Shown: positions 33,069 through 41,952 of the stretch, piece by piece
How positions within the stretch are numbered: position 1 is the first letter of the stretch
Layout of the letters: every line of letters begins with the position of its first letter
Origin: AP-15 sp963785565
GTDB lineage: Bacteria; Pseudomonadota; Alphaproteobacteria; ATCC43930; CGMCC-115725
Length of the DNA: 64,000 nucleotides
Reading direction: 5' to 3'
Assembly: GCA_963785565.1 (NCBI GenBank)
Contig: CAWAVV010000020.1
Coordinates: 124,001-188,000, forward strand
Made by a program: the position numbers and the translations under genes
The notes under the pieces: generated by a model
Seen by the model: only the letters and a program-made list of their open reading frames with translations
Told to the model about the DNA's origin: nothing
Database searches by the model: none

Positions 33069-33362
33069 TTAGTTCACCCTGACTGTCCAATTCCTCCATA
33101 GTGCGTTTGGGGTTTCACGAGTCCGGGAACAGATAACGGTCGGAATTGGATTGCTTGGAACATCAAATTCGGTGTAGGCAGTCACGTCACCTTCTGAACT
33201 CTCAAATATCATCTCTTGTTCTGTGTCAGTATTTTTTGTAATGGTGGCGGCTAAATTGACCAAGGGTTGCGTGTTTTCGGGATAATTGATGTCAATGTTG
33301 CTGCCTTTTTCCGTGAGCCGCAGCCAAAGTGAATTTAGTTCATCTTGCGTATAAGGCAACAT
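33069..33362 (-). CDS. Small protein of unknown function
   Basis: A 97-residue reading frame with an AAGGAA ribosome site. The product is acidic and rich in Asn and Thr (LWLRLTEKGSNIDINYPENT, VNLAATITKNTDTEQEMIFE, FDVPSNPIPTVICSRTRE). No signal peptide or membrane helix. Its base composition is clearly AT-richer than the window average, and codon use differs from the housekeeping genes, suggesting horizontal origin. The order of features recalls single-strand beta-sandwich proteins but no family is recognised. Confidence 0.6.
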   Translation of the reverse strand: MLPYTQDELNSLWLRLTEKGSNIDINYPENTQPLVNLAATITKNTDTEQEMIFESSEGDVTAYTEFDVPSNPIPTVICSRTRETPNALWRNWTVRVN

Positions 33363-33387
33363 CGGGGCATTCCTTTACAGGGCCAAG

Positions 33388-33696
33388 CTAATAATAGGCA
33401 AACGGGATACCGACCTCGCGCAAGATATCCGCCACCTGTTCCGGCACCGCGACCCGCAACCCCCATCCGGAAAGCTCACAGCGCGTGGTCTTTTTGCCGG
33501 TCACCAGCAGTTGGCCGCCGCCGGTCAAGAGTTGTCCTCCACCCGTGAGATACTCATCTGTCGTGCGACATTGCCCCGCCATGTCGCGGACGGCGGCGAA
33601 GCTCAGCAACCCCAACAGCGCCAAAATCAGGATACCGAGCCGCGCGCGCCTATATAGACGCGGCGAATATGATTGATGGGGGATCGTCACGCTCAT
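33388..33696 (-). CDS. Small single-pass membrane or exported protein
   Basis: The product has 102 residues from the ATG at 33696, which has a GAGG site. After a cationic N-terminus (YSPRLYRRAR) comes one hydrophobic helix, LGILILALLGLLSFAAV, then a periplasmic part with the direct repeat LTGGGQLLTGGGQLLVTGKK and two Cys (QCRTTDEY and RCELSG). The end reads VPEQVADILREVGIPFAYY. It is unrecognised. It lies 25 bases upstream of the 97-residue gene on the same strand, possibly one operon. Confidence 0.6.
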   Translation of the reverse strand: MSVTIPHQSYSPRLYRRARLGILILALLGLLSFAAVRDMAGQCRTTDEYLTGGGQLLTGGGQLLVTGKKTTRCELSGWGLRVAVPEQVADILREVGIPFAYY

Positions 33697-33969
33697 TTTA
33701 TAAAAACCTCGTAACCATATCCCGGCCAAATCTGGCGTGCCGTTTTGCAATATCAAGAGGCCAACTACTTTGACAGCGCCCGCGGAACGCGCAAGAAACC
33801 AGAGAAAATAGACGCTTGGCCTCGATCAGCTTTAGGAAGGCCCGTCAAATGGCTCGGCTCGATTGGCTCTCCCACTACTGCCCGGCTAGTCAAAATTCAA
33901 GAATTTTGCAACGCTTGGTTCGGCCGCCATGGGTGTTCAAACGTAAGCAGGTATTGACTTCTTCCGGCC

Positions 33970-35304
33970 CTAAAGCCGCCACCACGTCCGCCTACGGCCA
34001 ACCTTCAATAAGGTGGCTTTCACCTGGGCGTGTCCCTTTTTAGTTGCGAGATCCAGCGCTGTCCCGCTCAAGCTCCCGCTGATCCAGCGCTGTTCGATAT
34101 CGGCGCCACTGGCGAGCAACGCTTGCACCACCGCGAGATGGCCATTCTCGGAGGCTTCCATCAACGCGGTCGCGCCAAATCGAAAGCTCCACCCTTTTTC
34201 AACCACCTGAGCATTGACATTAGCCCCCTTGGCAAGCAGCGCCTGCACCACCGGGAGATGGCCGCGCTTGGATGCCTCCATCAGCGCGGTCCGGACGTCC
34301 GCCTCGGCATCGACCTCAGCCCCCTTGTCGAGCAGCGCCTGCACCACCGGGAGTTGGCCGTTCTTGGAGGCCACAATCAGCGCGGTCTCGCCGTTGTTAT
34401 TCTTCGCATCAACTCCGGCTCCCTTCTCGAGCAGCGCCTGCACCACCGAGAGGTGGCCGCTCTCAGCAGCCACAATCAAAGCCGTTGGGTCGATGCCGGC
34501 TCCCTTGTCGAGCAGCGTCTGCACCACCGAGAGGTGGCCGCGCCAGGAGGCCAGTGTCAGCGCGGTGTCGCCGTGGTAGGTTCTGGTGTTGACCTCAGCC
34601 CCGTTGTTGAGCAGTGCTTGCACCACCGAGAGGCGGTCACTCTTGGAAGCCACAATCAACGCGGTCTCGCCGGGCTTAGTTTCGGCGTTGATCTCCGCCC
34701 CCTTGGCAAGCAGTGCTTGCACCACTCGGAGAAGGCCGTTCTCGGAGGCTACAATCAACGCGGTCGCGCCGTCGTCCGTTTTGGCATTGACCTCGGCCCC
34801 CTTGTCGAGCAGCACCTGCACCACCGAGAGGTGGCCGACCGCGGAAGCCACAATCAGTGCAGTTTTGCCCGTGGGCGTGGCATTGACCTCAGCCCCGTTG
34901 TCGAGCAGCGCCCGCACCACCGGAAGATGGCCGCGCACCGAGGCCATAATCAACGCGGGCGGGTCACCGCCTTGAACCTCCGCCCCCTTGGCAAGCAGTG
35001 CCCGCACCACTGGGAGATGGCCGTTCTTCGAGGCCGCCGTCAGCGCTGTGTGGATTTCGTATAACCAGCCGTCGTTGGACCCATAACGGCTCCATGCCGT
35101 GGCATTAACCTCGGCCCCCTTGGCAAGCAGTGCCTGCACCACTGGGAGATGGTCGTTCTCGGAGGCTACAATCAAAGCGGTTTCGCCCCCCCGATCCTCA
35201 CGGTCACTTAACTTGGCATCGACATCGGCCCCCTGAGCGAGCAGCACCTGCACTTTTGCCGTGTCCCCGTCTGACGCCGCCCAAATCAAGTCATCAGTTG
35301 GCAT
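33970..35304 (-). CDS. Ankyrin repeat protein (13 repeats)
   Basis: The 444-residue protein consists almost wholly of ankyrin repeats: about 13 units of the form GxTALIVASxNGHLxVVQALLxKGAEVNA. Units 2 and 11 carry longer loops (TAWSRYGSNDGWLYEI; QVVEKGWSFRF). There is no signal peptide, membrane helix or catalytic domain, so it is a cytosolic protein-binding scaffold or an effector exported by another signal. ATG at 35304 follows GGGAGGG; an upstream extension of 16 residues is rejected for lack of a ribosome site. Several internal repeats are nearly identical at DNA level, pointing to recent expansion. The binding partner is unknown. Confidence 0.92.
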   Translation of the reverse strand: MPTDDLIWAASDGDTAKVQVLLAQGADVDAKLSDREDRGGETALIVASENDHLPVVQALLAKGAEVNATAWSRYGSNDGWLYEIHTALTAASKNGHLPVVRALLAKGAEVQGGDPPALIMASVRGHLPVVRALLDNGAEVNATPTGKTALIVASAVGHLSVVQVLLDKGAEVNAKTDDGATALIVASENGLLRVVQALLAKGAEINAETKPGETALIVASKSDRLSVVQALLNNGAEVNTRTYHGDTALTLASWRGHLSVVQTLLDKGAGIDPTALIVAAESGHLSVVQALLEKGAGVDAKNNNGETALIVASKNGQLPVVQALLDKGAEVDAEADVRTALMEASKRGHLPVVQALLAKGANVNAQVVEKGWSFRFGATALMEASENGHLAVVQALLASGADIEQRWISGSLSGTALDLATKKGHAQVKATLLKVGRRRTWWRL

Positions 35305-35503
35305 TGTCAGAACCCTCCCCACGGTGCGACATACCGACCAACGTCCTCCCACGCTTTAACCGCATGTCGTGACTCTGCGGGCGGGTCGCCGGCCTGACTA
35401 GCCGTGGCCTAAGACTTTCCGAGCCGCGCCACCCTTGTGCAATTGCCGCCATTTGCGCAATTCAAGAAATTTGTTTGGCGCAAGGTCTCTTAGGTCTGCC
35501 GTC

Positions 35504-35836
35504 TCACCAGAGCAGTTTGATTGCCGCGACGATCACGACGAAGCAGATGATCCAGAGGACAATGGGGCCTGAGGCCCCTTTGAGCTTGATACCCAAGGCC
35601 TCGAACTCAATCGCGCCGTAGCCTGCGGGCATGAGGGTCACGAGTATGAACGCCAGCGCGGCAGCCATAGGAAGTGCGATTACAGCCGTGAAGTGGTCGA
35701 TGATGATTCGGCTTTCAGGGTTTGCCCAGAACGCCATGCTGAAAGCAGTAACCAGGAGATATGAAAAAACGGAGACAGCGGCGAGCCACAGGCGGCGCTT
35801 GATTAAGGGCGGCGGCCGGGGTTGATCGGCATCCAT
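35504..35836 (-). CDS. Small three-helix membrane protein of unknown function
   Basis: The product has 110 residues with three hydrophobic segments: LWLAAVSVFSYLLVTAFSMAF, ITAVIALPMAAALAFILVTL (beginning FTAVIAL in the sequence) and GPIVLWIICFVVIVAAIKLLW. Between helices 2 and 3 is AGYGAIEFEALGIKLKGASG, a motif seen in small bacterial membrane proteins of unknown role. A plausible ribosome site (GAGGGAG) precedes the ATG. It is monocistronic on the minus strand, 200 bases before the ankyrin gene. Confidence 0.7.
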   Translation of the reverse strand: MDADQPRPPPLIKRRLWLAAVSVFSYLLVTAFSMAFWANPESRIIIDHFTAVIALPMAAALAFILVTLMPAGYGAIEFEALGIKLKGASGPIVLWIICFVVIVAAIKLLW

Positions 35837-36329
35837 GCTGGTCGCTCCCTCGATGGGTGGCCATCAATCTAGTCGTAGTGTGTCGGCGCATACCAACTGC
35901 GTGCAAGTCCGCCGTAGAGCCGGGTTGAAGCAACGCATAAGTCAACAATTTCGGCCGCAGAGAGGCACCTTGAAAACAAAGGGCTTTTTTCGTGCAAAAG
36001 ATAGGCTCGAAATTCGGCGCGGTGCGGGGGGGGCAGCGACGACCGGCGATAGAGCCGGATCGGACGCCGGTGGGTCGGACCGATGCTAATCGCAATCTCG
36101 CCGGGCCGATCGGGTTTCGCACTTCCGAAATGGCGGCGGGAATCTAAAATGTCAGCAGGAATCCGGGGCTCCCATTTGCGGCGGCGGCGCCATGACATTG
36201 GCAGTAAGGCGATGCCGGCTTAAGCTTGCAGAATCCCTTGACGATATCCCCCCTCACCCCGTCCTCTCCCCGCAGGCGGGGCGAGGGAAAAAATGGCGCG
36301 ATGCGAGGGTAACCAACGGGTTCGTGCCT
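35837..36329. other. Intergenic stretch with a dispersed repeat
   Basis: About 490 bases without a supported gene. Near 36244-36290 lies CCCTCACCCCGTCCTCTCCCCGC followed by AGGCGGGGCGAGGG, a common proteobacterial intergenic repeat that folds into a strong hairpin (CTCCCCGC/GCGGGGCGAG). It is followed by an A-run, so it does not look like a rho-independent terminator for plus-strand transcription. The rest shows no motif I can name. Confidence 0.5.
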
Positions 36330-36812
36330 ATGGTTGAGGCGGAGGTGGCGGAATTTGCGAGGTTAGGGGTCGAGCCGGGGTGGTCGTTTGCGATCCGGCA
36401 TCGGGTGCGCTGGAGCGAATGCGATCCGTTCCGGCATGCCAACCACCGCGCCTATTTCGAGTGGTTCGAGGAGGCGCGCAACCGCTACCTCGAAACCGCC
36501 GGTCTGCCGGCATTGTCGGCGGGATCGCCGGGGCCGGTCATGGCCGAGACCAGCATCCGCTATCACCGACCGCTCGCCTATGGGGATGAAATCCTGATCA
36601 GCGCCCGCACGGTCCGGATTGGCAATACCAGCTTCGAGATGGAATACGCAGTTTGGCGCGACGGGTTGTGCGCGCTCGGGCGGGCCGTGCTGATCCTCGT
36701 CGTCAACGCCACCGGCGAAAAGACGCCGCTGCCATCGGCATTGCGGCGGGCTATGCTGGCCCGCGACCCCGGCGCCGTGGAAAGCGCCCGAACCGAAGGA
36801 ATATCGGGATGA
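36330..36812 (+). CDS. Acyl-CoA thioesterase, hot-dog fold (4HBT type)
   Basis: The product has 160 residues. Hot-dog signature: HRVRWSECDPFRHANHRAYFEWFEEARNRYLE, with the catalytic Asp of the 4HBT class in ECDPFRHANH, then TSIRYHRPLAYGDEILISARTVRIGNTSFEMEYAVW. ATG at 36330 is chosen by alignment; upstream in-frame codons read through a dispersed repeat. The stop overlaps the next gene's ATG (ATGA), so it is coupled to the phosphodiesterase. The substrate may be a 4-hydroxybenzoyl-type or medium-chain acyl-CoA; not decided. Confidence 0.85.
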   Translation: MVEAEVAEFARLGVEPGWSFAIRHRVRWSECDPFRHANHRAYFEWFEEARNRYLETAGLPALSAGSPGPVMAETSIRYHRPLAYGDEILISARTVRIGNTSFEMEYAVWRDGLCALGRAVLILVVNATGEKTPLPSALRRAMLARDPGAVESARTEGISG

Positions 36813-38085
36813 GCCGCGTCGTCATCGTCATCTGCGACAGCTTGCGCCGCGATCTGATAACCCCAGCGGACGCGCCATTCCTGTGCGAGCTCGGCCATCG
36901 CTCCGCGCGTTTCGTCAACCATGCCGGGGTGTTCCCGTCGACGACACGGACGAGTGCGGCGTCGATCGCCACCGGCTGCCTGCCGGCGCGCCATGGTCTG
37001 CTCGGCAACACGATGGCGCTCGACGAAGGCGGCGGGCTGGTCTGCCTGTCGGTCGGCAAGCCCGATTTCCGCGACCGCCTGCACCGCGCCACCGGCCGCA
37101 CCCTGCACATGCCGACGATGGCCGAACGCCTCGCCCGCGCCGGCCAGAGCGCGATCGCGTTTTCGAATGTATCGCCCGGGGCCGCTTATTTTCTCGATCC
37201 CGACGGCCATGGCTGGGTCTACAACGCCGCCGGCAGTTTCGGCCCTGGGCGCCGGTCATTGCCGGTCGAAGAGGGGCTCGCGGTCGCCAAGGGCGATGCC
37301 GGCGACACCGCCGTGACCGAGCGCTTCTGCGCCGAGGTTTTGAGCGAGCGCGCCCCGGCGCTGGCTTTGTTGTGGCTGTCGGAGCCCGACTACACCGGCC
37401 ACCACACGCCGTTGGGCTCGCCGGCGCATCGCGCGGCGATCGGCAGCGCCGACGAAAATGTGCGCCGGGTCGCCGAAACCGTGGCCAGGCTCGATTCCGG
37501 CGGCGAGAAGATTCTGTTCGTTGTCGGCTCCGATCACGGCATGGAGAGCGTCGACGAGACGATCGATCTCGACGCGCTGCTGGTCGCGGCGGGGTTGAAG
37601 CGCGCGCCGGGATCATCGGAGGTCGTCGTCGCGCCTAACGGCACCGCGGCAATGATCTATTTCGCCGAGCCGGAGACCGCACTAGTTGGCGAGGTCGCAC
37701 GGTTTCTCGAAGCCGAGCCCTGGGTCGGCCGCGTCTTTACCGGCGACGCTCTCGGCGAAATCGGCTTGCCGACCGGATCGCCGGCGCGGATCGCGATCAC
37801 CTTGAAGGCCGACGACCGCGTCAATCCGCATGGCGTCTCCGGCCACAGCCATATCGTCCGCGATTCGACGGAGTCGAAGGACATCACCGGCTTCGGCCAG
37901 CATGGCGGGCTTGGCGCCAACGAGCAGCGCCCGTTCCTGTTCGTTCATGGCGGCGGGTTTGCCGCGGGGAGCTATCGCCAGCGCTCGTCCTGGTCGACAT
38001 CGCGCCGACGGTGCTGCGCCATCTGGGCCTGGCCGCCACCGGCCTCGACGGCCGCCCCCTGCCCCGCCACCCAACCGCCGCCTAG
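36809..38085 (+). pseudogene. Alkaline-phosphatase-superfamily phosphodiesterase (nucleotide pyrophosphatase type), frameshifted near the C-terminus
   Basis: About 424 residues if restored. The metal site is visible: MSRVVIVICDSLRRDLI (Asp), the nucleophile region VFPSTTRTSAASIATGCLPARHG (Thr/Ser), the DYTGHHTPLGS motif, VVGSDHGMESVDETID, and GHSHI near the end. The family hydrolyses phosphodiester or phosphonate bonds. At 37981 the sequence CAGCGCTC lacks one G; adding it restores RQALVLVDIAPTVLRHLG and a proper ending GRPLPRHPTAA with TAG at 38083-38085. Without it the frame runs on into antisense of the PIN gene. The catalytic core is intact, so the effect may be mild even if the shift is real. 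Confidence 0.85.
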
Positions 38086-38109
38086 CCCGAAACGGGCGTC
38101 GCTGAGGGG

Positions 38110-38556
38110 TCAGCCATCAAGCAACGCCGCGAGCAGCGCGTGCGGCGACGACGAGAATGGGTTCGTTACGGTAAGCCCACTCCAGGTAAAGCCATCCTGC
38201 AGATCTTCCGAAAGCAGCAATCTACAACTGGCCTGAGCCGAGGCGGCGAGGATCACGGCATCCCAGATTCCGAGCCGGTAATCGGTTGCGAGACCAATGG
38301 CGGCGGCTGTAACCGCGGGAGAAGTTTCGGCAACCGGAAACGCATCCATCCAGCCGAGGACGGTCAACCGGGCCTCGGCTCGAGATTGCGCGGCCTTGCG
38401 CACCAGGACACTGTAGAGCTCGCCCAAAGTCTGCGCCGGCAATACAGTGTTCTCTACCGACAATTTGCGCAGCAGCCCGAGTGCTGCCATCTTTCGTTGC
38501 AGACCGTTGACGCCCGCCGCATAGACCAAGACATTCGTATCGAGGGCTACCCTCAC
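38110..38556 (-). CDS. PIN domain ribonuclease toxin (VapC-like)
   Basis: The product has 148 residues. PIN acidic residues are visible: Asp in MRVALDTNVLVYA, Glu in QTLGELYSVL and Asp in LGIWDAVILAASAQA, with LLSEDLQDGF at the end. It is probably a sequence-specific RNase. The ATG overlaps the antitoxin stop (ATGA), the usual coupled layout. It is convergent with the phosphodiesterase, 25 bases away. Confidence 0.88.
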   Translation of the reverse strand: MRVALDTNVLVYAAGVNGLQRKMAALGLLRKLSVENTVLPAQTLGELYSVLVRKAAQSRAEARLTVLGWMDAFPVAETSPAVTAAAIGLATDYRLGIWDAVILAASAQASCRLLLSEDLQDGFTWSGLTVTNPFSSSPHALLAALLDG

Positions 38557-38810
38557 GGCTCATCCTCGTAAAGCTCGTCGCGGGTCCAGGGTCCGATGTC
38601 GATCACCGGCTGGGCCTCCAAGCGAGCGAGCAGTACCTCTTTGGCTTTGGCGGCCGTCGCGTCTCCATCGGGAACGGGACCGATCCGAGCTACCGGTCGC
38701 CCATGCGCCGTTATCACGTAGCTGCGCCCTTCACGGATTGCCCGCAGCAGCTTCGAGAAGCTCCGATTCGCCTCGGCTGCGGTGATCGTCTCGTCCATCG
38801 CCATAGACAT
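38553..38810 (-). CDS. Phd/YefM-type antitoxin
   Basis: About 85 residues. The N-terminal Phd fold is evident: ETITAAEANRSFSKLLRAIREGRSYVITAHGRPVARIGPV. The C-terminal tail (VIDIGPWTRDELYEDEP) would wrap around the PIN toxin. ATG at 38810 is used; in-frame ATGs at 38804 and 38798 are alternatives and none has a good ribosome site. A perfect palindrome just upstream suggests autoregulation, standard for such modules. Confidence 0.85.
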   Translation of the reverse strand: MSMAMDETITAAEANRSFSKLLRAIREGRSYVITAHGRPVARIGPVPDGDATAAKAKEVLLARLEAQPVIDIGPWTRDELYEDEP

Positions 38811-38811
38811 A

Positions 38812-38828
38812 TTAGTGAGATTTACTAA
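38812..38828. promoter_or_regulatory. Palindromic operator of the toxin-antitoxin pair
   Basis: TTAGT-N7-ACTAA is a perfect inverted repeat one base upstream of the first antitoxin ATG, in a locally AT-rich patch that also supplies promoter-like sequence. Its position fits binding by the Phd-type antitoxin or the toxin-antitoxin complex. Confidence 0.6.
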
Positions 38829-38934
38829 TTTATAACAGAGCCGAGCTGAGATCAATCATCGGGAAGCTGTTTCGAGCCGCTCGAAGCGCGCTATGCTTGC
38901 CTGCACCGGGTGAGGCGGAGTGAGGGAGGATGCG

Positions 38935-40647
38935 ATGGCGCGCAAGGAAATGGCGGTCGACAGCGTGGCCGAGGCCTACCTCACCTTGCTCGCCGAGCGC
39001 GGGGTCGAATATCTGTTCGCCAATGCCGGCACCGATTTCGCTCCGCTGGTCGAGGCCTTCGCCAAAGCCGCGCGGACCGGGACGCCGGTCCCCCGGCCGG
39101 TTATCGCCACCCACGAGAATTTGGCGCTGTCGATGGCCCACGGCTATGCGATGGTCACCGGGCGGGTCCCGGCGGTCATGGTGCATGTCAGCGTCGGCAC
39201 CGCCAACGGGGTGTGCGCCGCCTTCAACGCCGCGCGCGAGAATGTCCCGATGCTGTTCACCGCCGGCCGCTCGCCCCTGACCGAAGAGGGCATGGCCGGC
39301 GCGCGCGACGTCTACATCCACTGGGCGCAGGAGATGTTCGACCAGGCCGGGATGGTGCGCGAGATCGTCAAATGGGATTACGAATTGCGCAACGGCCAGC
39401 AGCTCGAAACCGTGGTCGACCGCGCTCTCGCCGTCGCCACCAGCGCGCCGCAGGGCCCGGTCTATCTGTCGTTGCCGCGTGAGGTGCTGGCGTCGCCGCT
39501 GCCCGGCTTCGCCTACGACATGCCGGGCCGCCGGGTCGCGGCCTCGCCGCCCGGTCCCGACAAAGCGGCGATCGACGAGGCCGCGCGAATTCTCGCCGCG
39601 GCGGAAAATCCGCTGATCATCACCGCCAGCGCCGGCCGCGATCCCGCGGCGGTCGCGGCGCTGAGCGATCTCGCCCTGCGCTTTGCGATCCCGGTCGTGC
39701 AGCACCGGCCGCGCCATCTCTCGCTCGCCGCCGACCATCCCTGCCATCTCGGCTATGACGCGACCCCGTATCTCGACGATGCGGACGCGATCCTGGTGCT
39801 CGAATGCGACGTCCCTTGGGTCCCGAGCCTCAAGGCGCCGCGGCCGCGATGCAAAATCGTCCATCTGGGCGTCGATCCGCTGTTCTCGCGCTATCCAATT
39901 CGCGGATTTCCGTGCGACCTCGCGGTGACAGGCGCGCCGGCGACGGCATTGCCGGAACTCGCCGCGGCGCTCGACCGCCACATCGCCAAATTCGCCGTTG
40001 ACGCACGACGGGGGCGGGTTGCCGGTCTGGCGGAAGCACAACGCGCCGGCTGGCAAAAAACCCGCGAGACGGCGGCCGGCCTCCGCCCGATCCATATGGC
40101 CTGGGCCAGCGCCTGCATCGCCCGCGCCAAGCCCGAGGACGCGATCCTGGTCAACGAATACACGCTGATGACCGAGCATTGCGGATCGAATTTGCCCGGC
40201 AGCTATTTCGGATCGAGCCCGGCCTCGGGGCTCGGCTGGGGCGGCGGGGCGGCGCTCGGCGCGAAGCTCGCGGCACCCGACCGGCTGGTCATCGCCACAT
40301 TGGGCGACGGCTCGCATTTGTTCGGCAATCCGGTAGCGCTCCACCACGCCGCCGCGGTGCATGACCTGCCGGTGCTGTTCGTGATCATGAACAATTCGAT
40401 GTGGGGGGCGGTGCGCCGGGCGACCAGCGCGATGTACCCGCAGGGCGAGGCGATGCGCAGCAACAAGCCGCCGCTGATCGACCTCGACGAATTGCCGGCT
40501 TTCGAACAGGTCTGCGCCGCGGCCGGGGGCTATGGCGAGCGGGTCGAGGACCCGGCCGCCCTGCCGGGTGCGCTCGAACGCGCGCTCCATGCGGTGACGA
40601 TCGACAAGCGTCAGGCGCTTCTCAACGTCATCTGCCGCGGGCCATGA
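38935..40647 (+). CDS. Thiamine pyrophosphate-dependent enzyme (acetolactate synthase/benzoylformate decarboxylase-like)
   Basis: The product has 570 residues in the three-domain order. The Pyr domain has the catalytic Glu in VIATHENLALSMAHGYA and the strand EYLFANAGTDFAPLVEAF. The central domain has ILAAAENPLIITASAGRD. The PP domain has the metal-binding GDGSHLFGNP...VIMNN motif. Residues around MVHVSVGTANG and YLSLPREVL match the family of uncharacterised TPP enzymes seen near aromatic catabolism genes. ATG at 38935 follows GGGAGG. pcaHG lie 1.3 kb downstream on the same strand. The reaction (decarboxylation or ligation of a 2-oxo acid) is not predictable. Confidence 0.9.
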   Translation: MARKEMAVDSVAEAYLTLLAERGVEYLFANAGTDFAPLVEAFAKAARTGTPVPRPVIATHENLALSMAHGYAMVTGRVPAVMVHVSVGTANGVCAAFNAARENVPMLFTAGRSPLTEEGMAGARDVYIHWAQEMFDQAGMVREIVKWDYELRNGQQLETVVDRALAVATSAPQGPVYLSLPREVLASPLPGFAYDMPGRRVAASPPGPDKAAIDEAARILAAAENPLIITASAGRDPAAVAALSDLALRFAIPVVQHRPRHLSLAADHPCHLGYDATPYLDDADAILVLECDVPWVPSLKAPRPRCKIVHLGVDPLFSRYPIRGFPCDLAVTGAPATALPELAAALDRHIAKFAVDARRGRVAGLAEAQRAGWQKTRETAAGLRPIHMAWASACIARAKPEDAILVNEYTLMTEHCGSNLPGSYFGSSPASGLGWGGGAALGAKLAAPDRLVIATLGDGSHLFGNPVALHHAAAVHDLPVLFVIMNNSMWGAVRRATSAMYPQGEAMRSNKPPLIDLDELPAFEQVCAAAGGYGERVEDPAALPGALERALHAVTIDKRQALLNVICRGP

Positions 40648-40751
40648 GCCCATCCTCGCCAGCGCAATCCGCGGTCGGGCACGGCGCGATTTGCCAAGCG
40701 CGGGATTGCGCGGGATAGTGATCCCTCCGGGGACAACAGCGAGATCACGAG

Positions 40752-40979
40752 ATGAGCCCTGTGCGCGAGCTTCTCGACGATGCCATTGCGCTGCACAAGG
40801 ACGGGCTGAGCCCGGGCCGGATCGGGCTGGCGTTGACCGACCGCTGGGAGGCCGAGCAACTGGAGGCCGGCGGCGAGGTGCGCCGGACCCGGTCCAAGAC
40901 CGGCGCTATCGAGCTGCGCTTTCCGAGCGGGGAGAAGATCCTATGGGACGGCGCGGCCTGGAGCTACCTGCCGGCGTGA
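40752..40979 (+). CDS. Small conserved-looking protein of unknown function
   Basis: A 75-residue protein, compact and charged: VRELLDDAIALHKDGLSPGRIGLALTDRWEAEQLEAGGEVRRTRSKTGAIELRFPSGEKILWDGAAWSYLPA (quoted here in outline from residues 3 to 75 as helix, turn, strands). It reads as an N-terminal helix pair followed by three beta-strands. No signal or membrane helix. It stands between the TPP enzyme and the DUF3108 gene on the same strand, 104 and 21 bases away. It has only a weak ribosome site. Codon use is typical of the window, supporting a real gene. Confidence 0.6.
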   Translation: MSPVRELLDDAIALHKDGLSPGRIGLALTDRWEAEQLEAGGEVRRTRSKTGAIELRFPSGEKILWDGAAWSYLPA

Positions 40980-41000
40980 GTCCCGAGCCCGCAACCGGTC

Positions 41001-41852
41001 ATGTCGCGGTGCAAGGCTGCCGTTCTGGCCGTCGCGCTGTCATTTTCGGCGGCGGGCGGCGCCTCCCGCGCCGATGAGATCACAGCGGTCTACAGCGCTT
41101 ATTGGGCCGGCCTCCCGGCAGCGGAGATTCGGCTGAAGCTGCACGGCGGCAAAATCGCCTATGACGACGAGATCGAGATCCGCACAGAGGGACTGCCGCG
41201 CCTCGTCAGCCATTTTGACGGAACCGCACGGGCCACCGGGCGAATCGTCGCCGACCGGGCCGCCGAGCCGGAGCGCTACGACGCCCTCTTTGATCTGCGC
41301 AAGCGGCGCAACAATCGCGTCAGCATGCGATTTATCGCCCGTGGCAATGCGATCGTGGCCGAGCGCGGCGCGGACGACACCAGCCGCAAGCCGCCGCTCG
41401 CCGAAGCCTTTCGCCGCAGCGCGGTCGATCCGCTGACGGCGGTCGAGCGCCTGCGCCAAGCAATCGCGGCCGGAGCTGGCGCCGCGAACCGCGGCTTTTC
41501 GATCCCGGTTTATGACGGCGCACGACGCTTCGACGTTCTCGCGCGGGTTCTCCCCAAAGAGAATCAGGCCGACGGCCTGGTACGGGTCGCGCTGAGCTTG
41601 CACCCGATCGCCGGCTTCAAGGGGGAATCGAGCGATGTCGGCGATCCCGATGACGCCCCTCGCCCGGTCGCGCTGACCCTGACCGACGATCCGCTGCTAT
41701 TGCCGACATCGATTATCGTCCGGGTGTTTTCCCTGCCGCTCGTGGTTCGGCTCGAACATTTCTGCGCCGCCACGGCGCCGTGCCAAAAGGCCGCATCGCG
41801 GATTGCCCCGCCGCTACCGATCACCCCGGCGGCGGCCGCTCAGCGCCACTAG
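41001..41852 (+). CDS. DUF3108 domain exported protein
   Basis: The product has 283 residues with a signal peptide (MSRCKAAVLAVALSFSAAGGASRA). The mature domain is DUF3108: ITAVYSAYWAGLPAAEIRLKL, SHFDGTARATGRI, ERYDALFDLRKRRNNRVSMRF, and FSIPVYDGARRFDVLARVL. DUF3108 forms a beta-barrel-like periplasmic protein without known activity. It lies 100 bases upstream of pcaH on the same strand; whether it is part of that operon is unclear. Confidence 0.87.
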   Translation: MSRCKAAVLAVALSFSAAGGASRADEITAVYSAYWAGLPAAEIRLKLHGGKIAYDDEIEIRTEGLPRLVSHFDGTARATGRIVADRAAEPERYDALFDLRKRRNNRVSMRFIARGNAIVAERGADDTSRKPPLAEAFRRSAVDPLTAVERLRQAIAAGAGAANRGFSIPVYDGARRFDVLARVLPKENQADGLVRVALSLHPIAGFKGESSDVGDPDDAPRPVALTLTDDPLLLPTSIIVRVFSLPLVVRLEHFCAATAPCQKAASRIAPPLPITPAAAAQRH

Positions 41853-41952
41853 TCTCGGCGATTCGGAGCGGGCAGCCGCCTCTTGACCGGCGACAGGCGC
41901 TACGCGCAGGCTGGGTCGTAATCCCGGAAGCGGCCACAACGAGGATGACCCG

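Noticed and set aside
34000..35250. Regularly spaced repeats as a CRISPR array
   Set aside because: They are the codons of ankyrin units about 99 bases apart, with a continuous reading frame and no unrelated spacers.
36244..36290. GC hairpin as a rho-independent terminator
   Set aside because: It is followed by A's, not T's, in the plus sense, and matches a common dispersed repeat.
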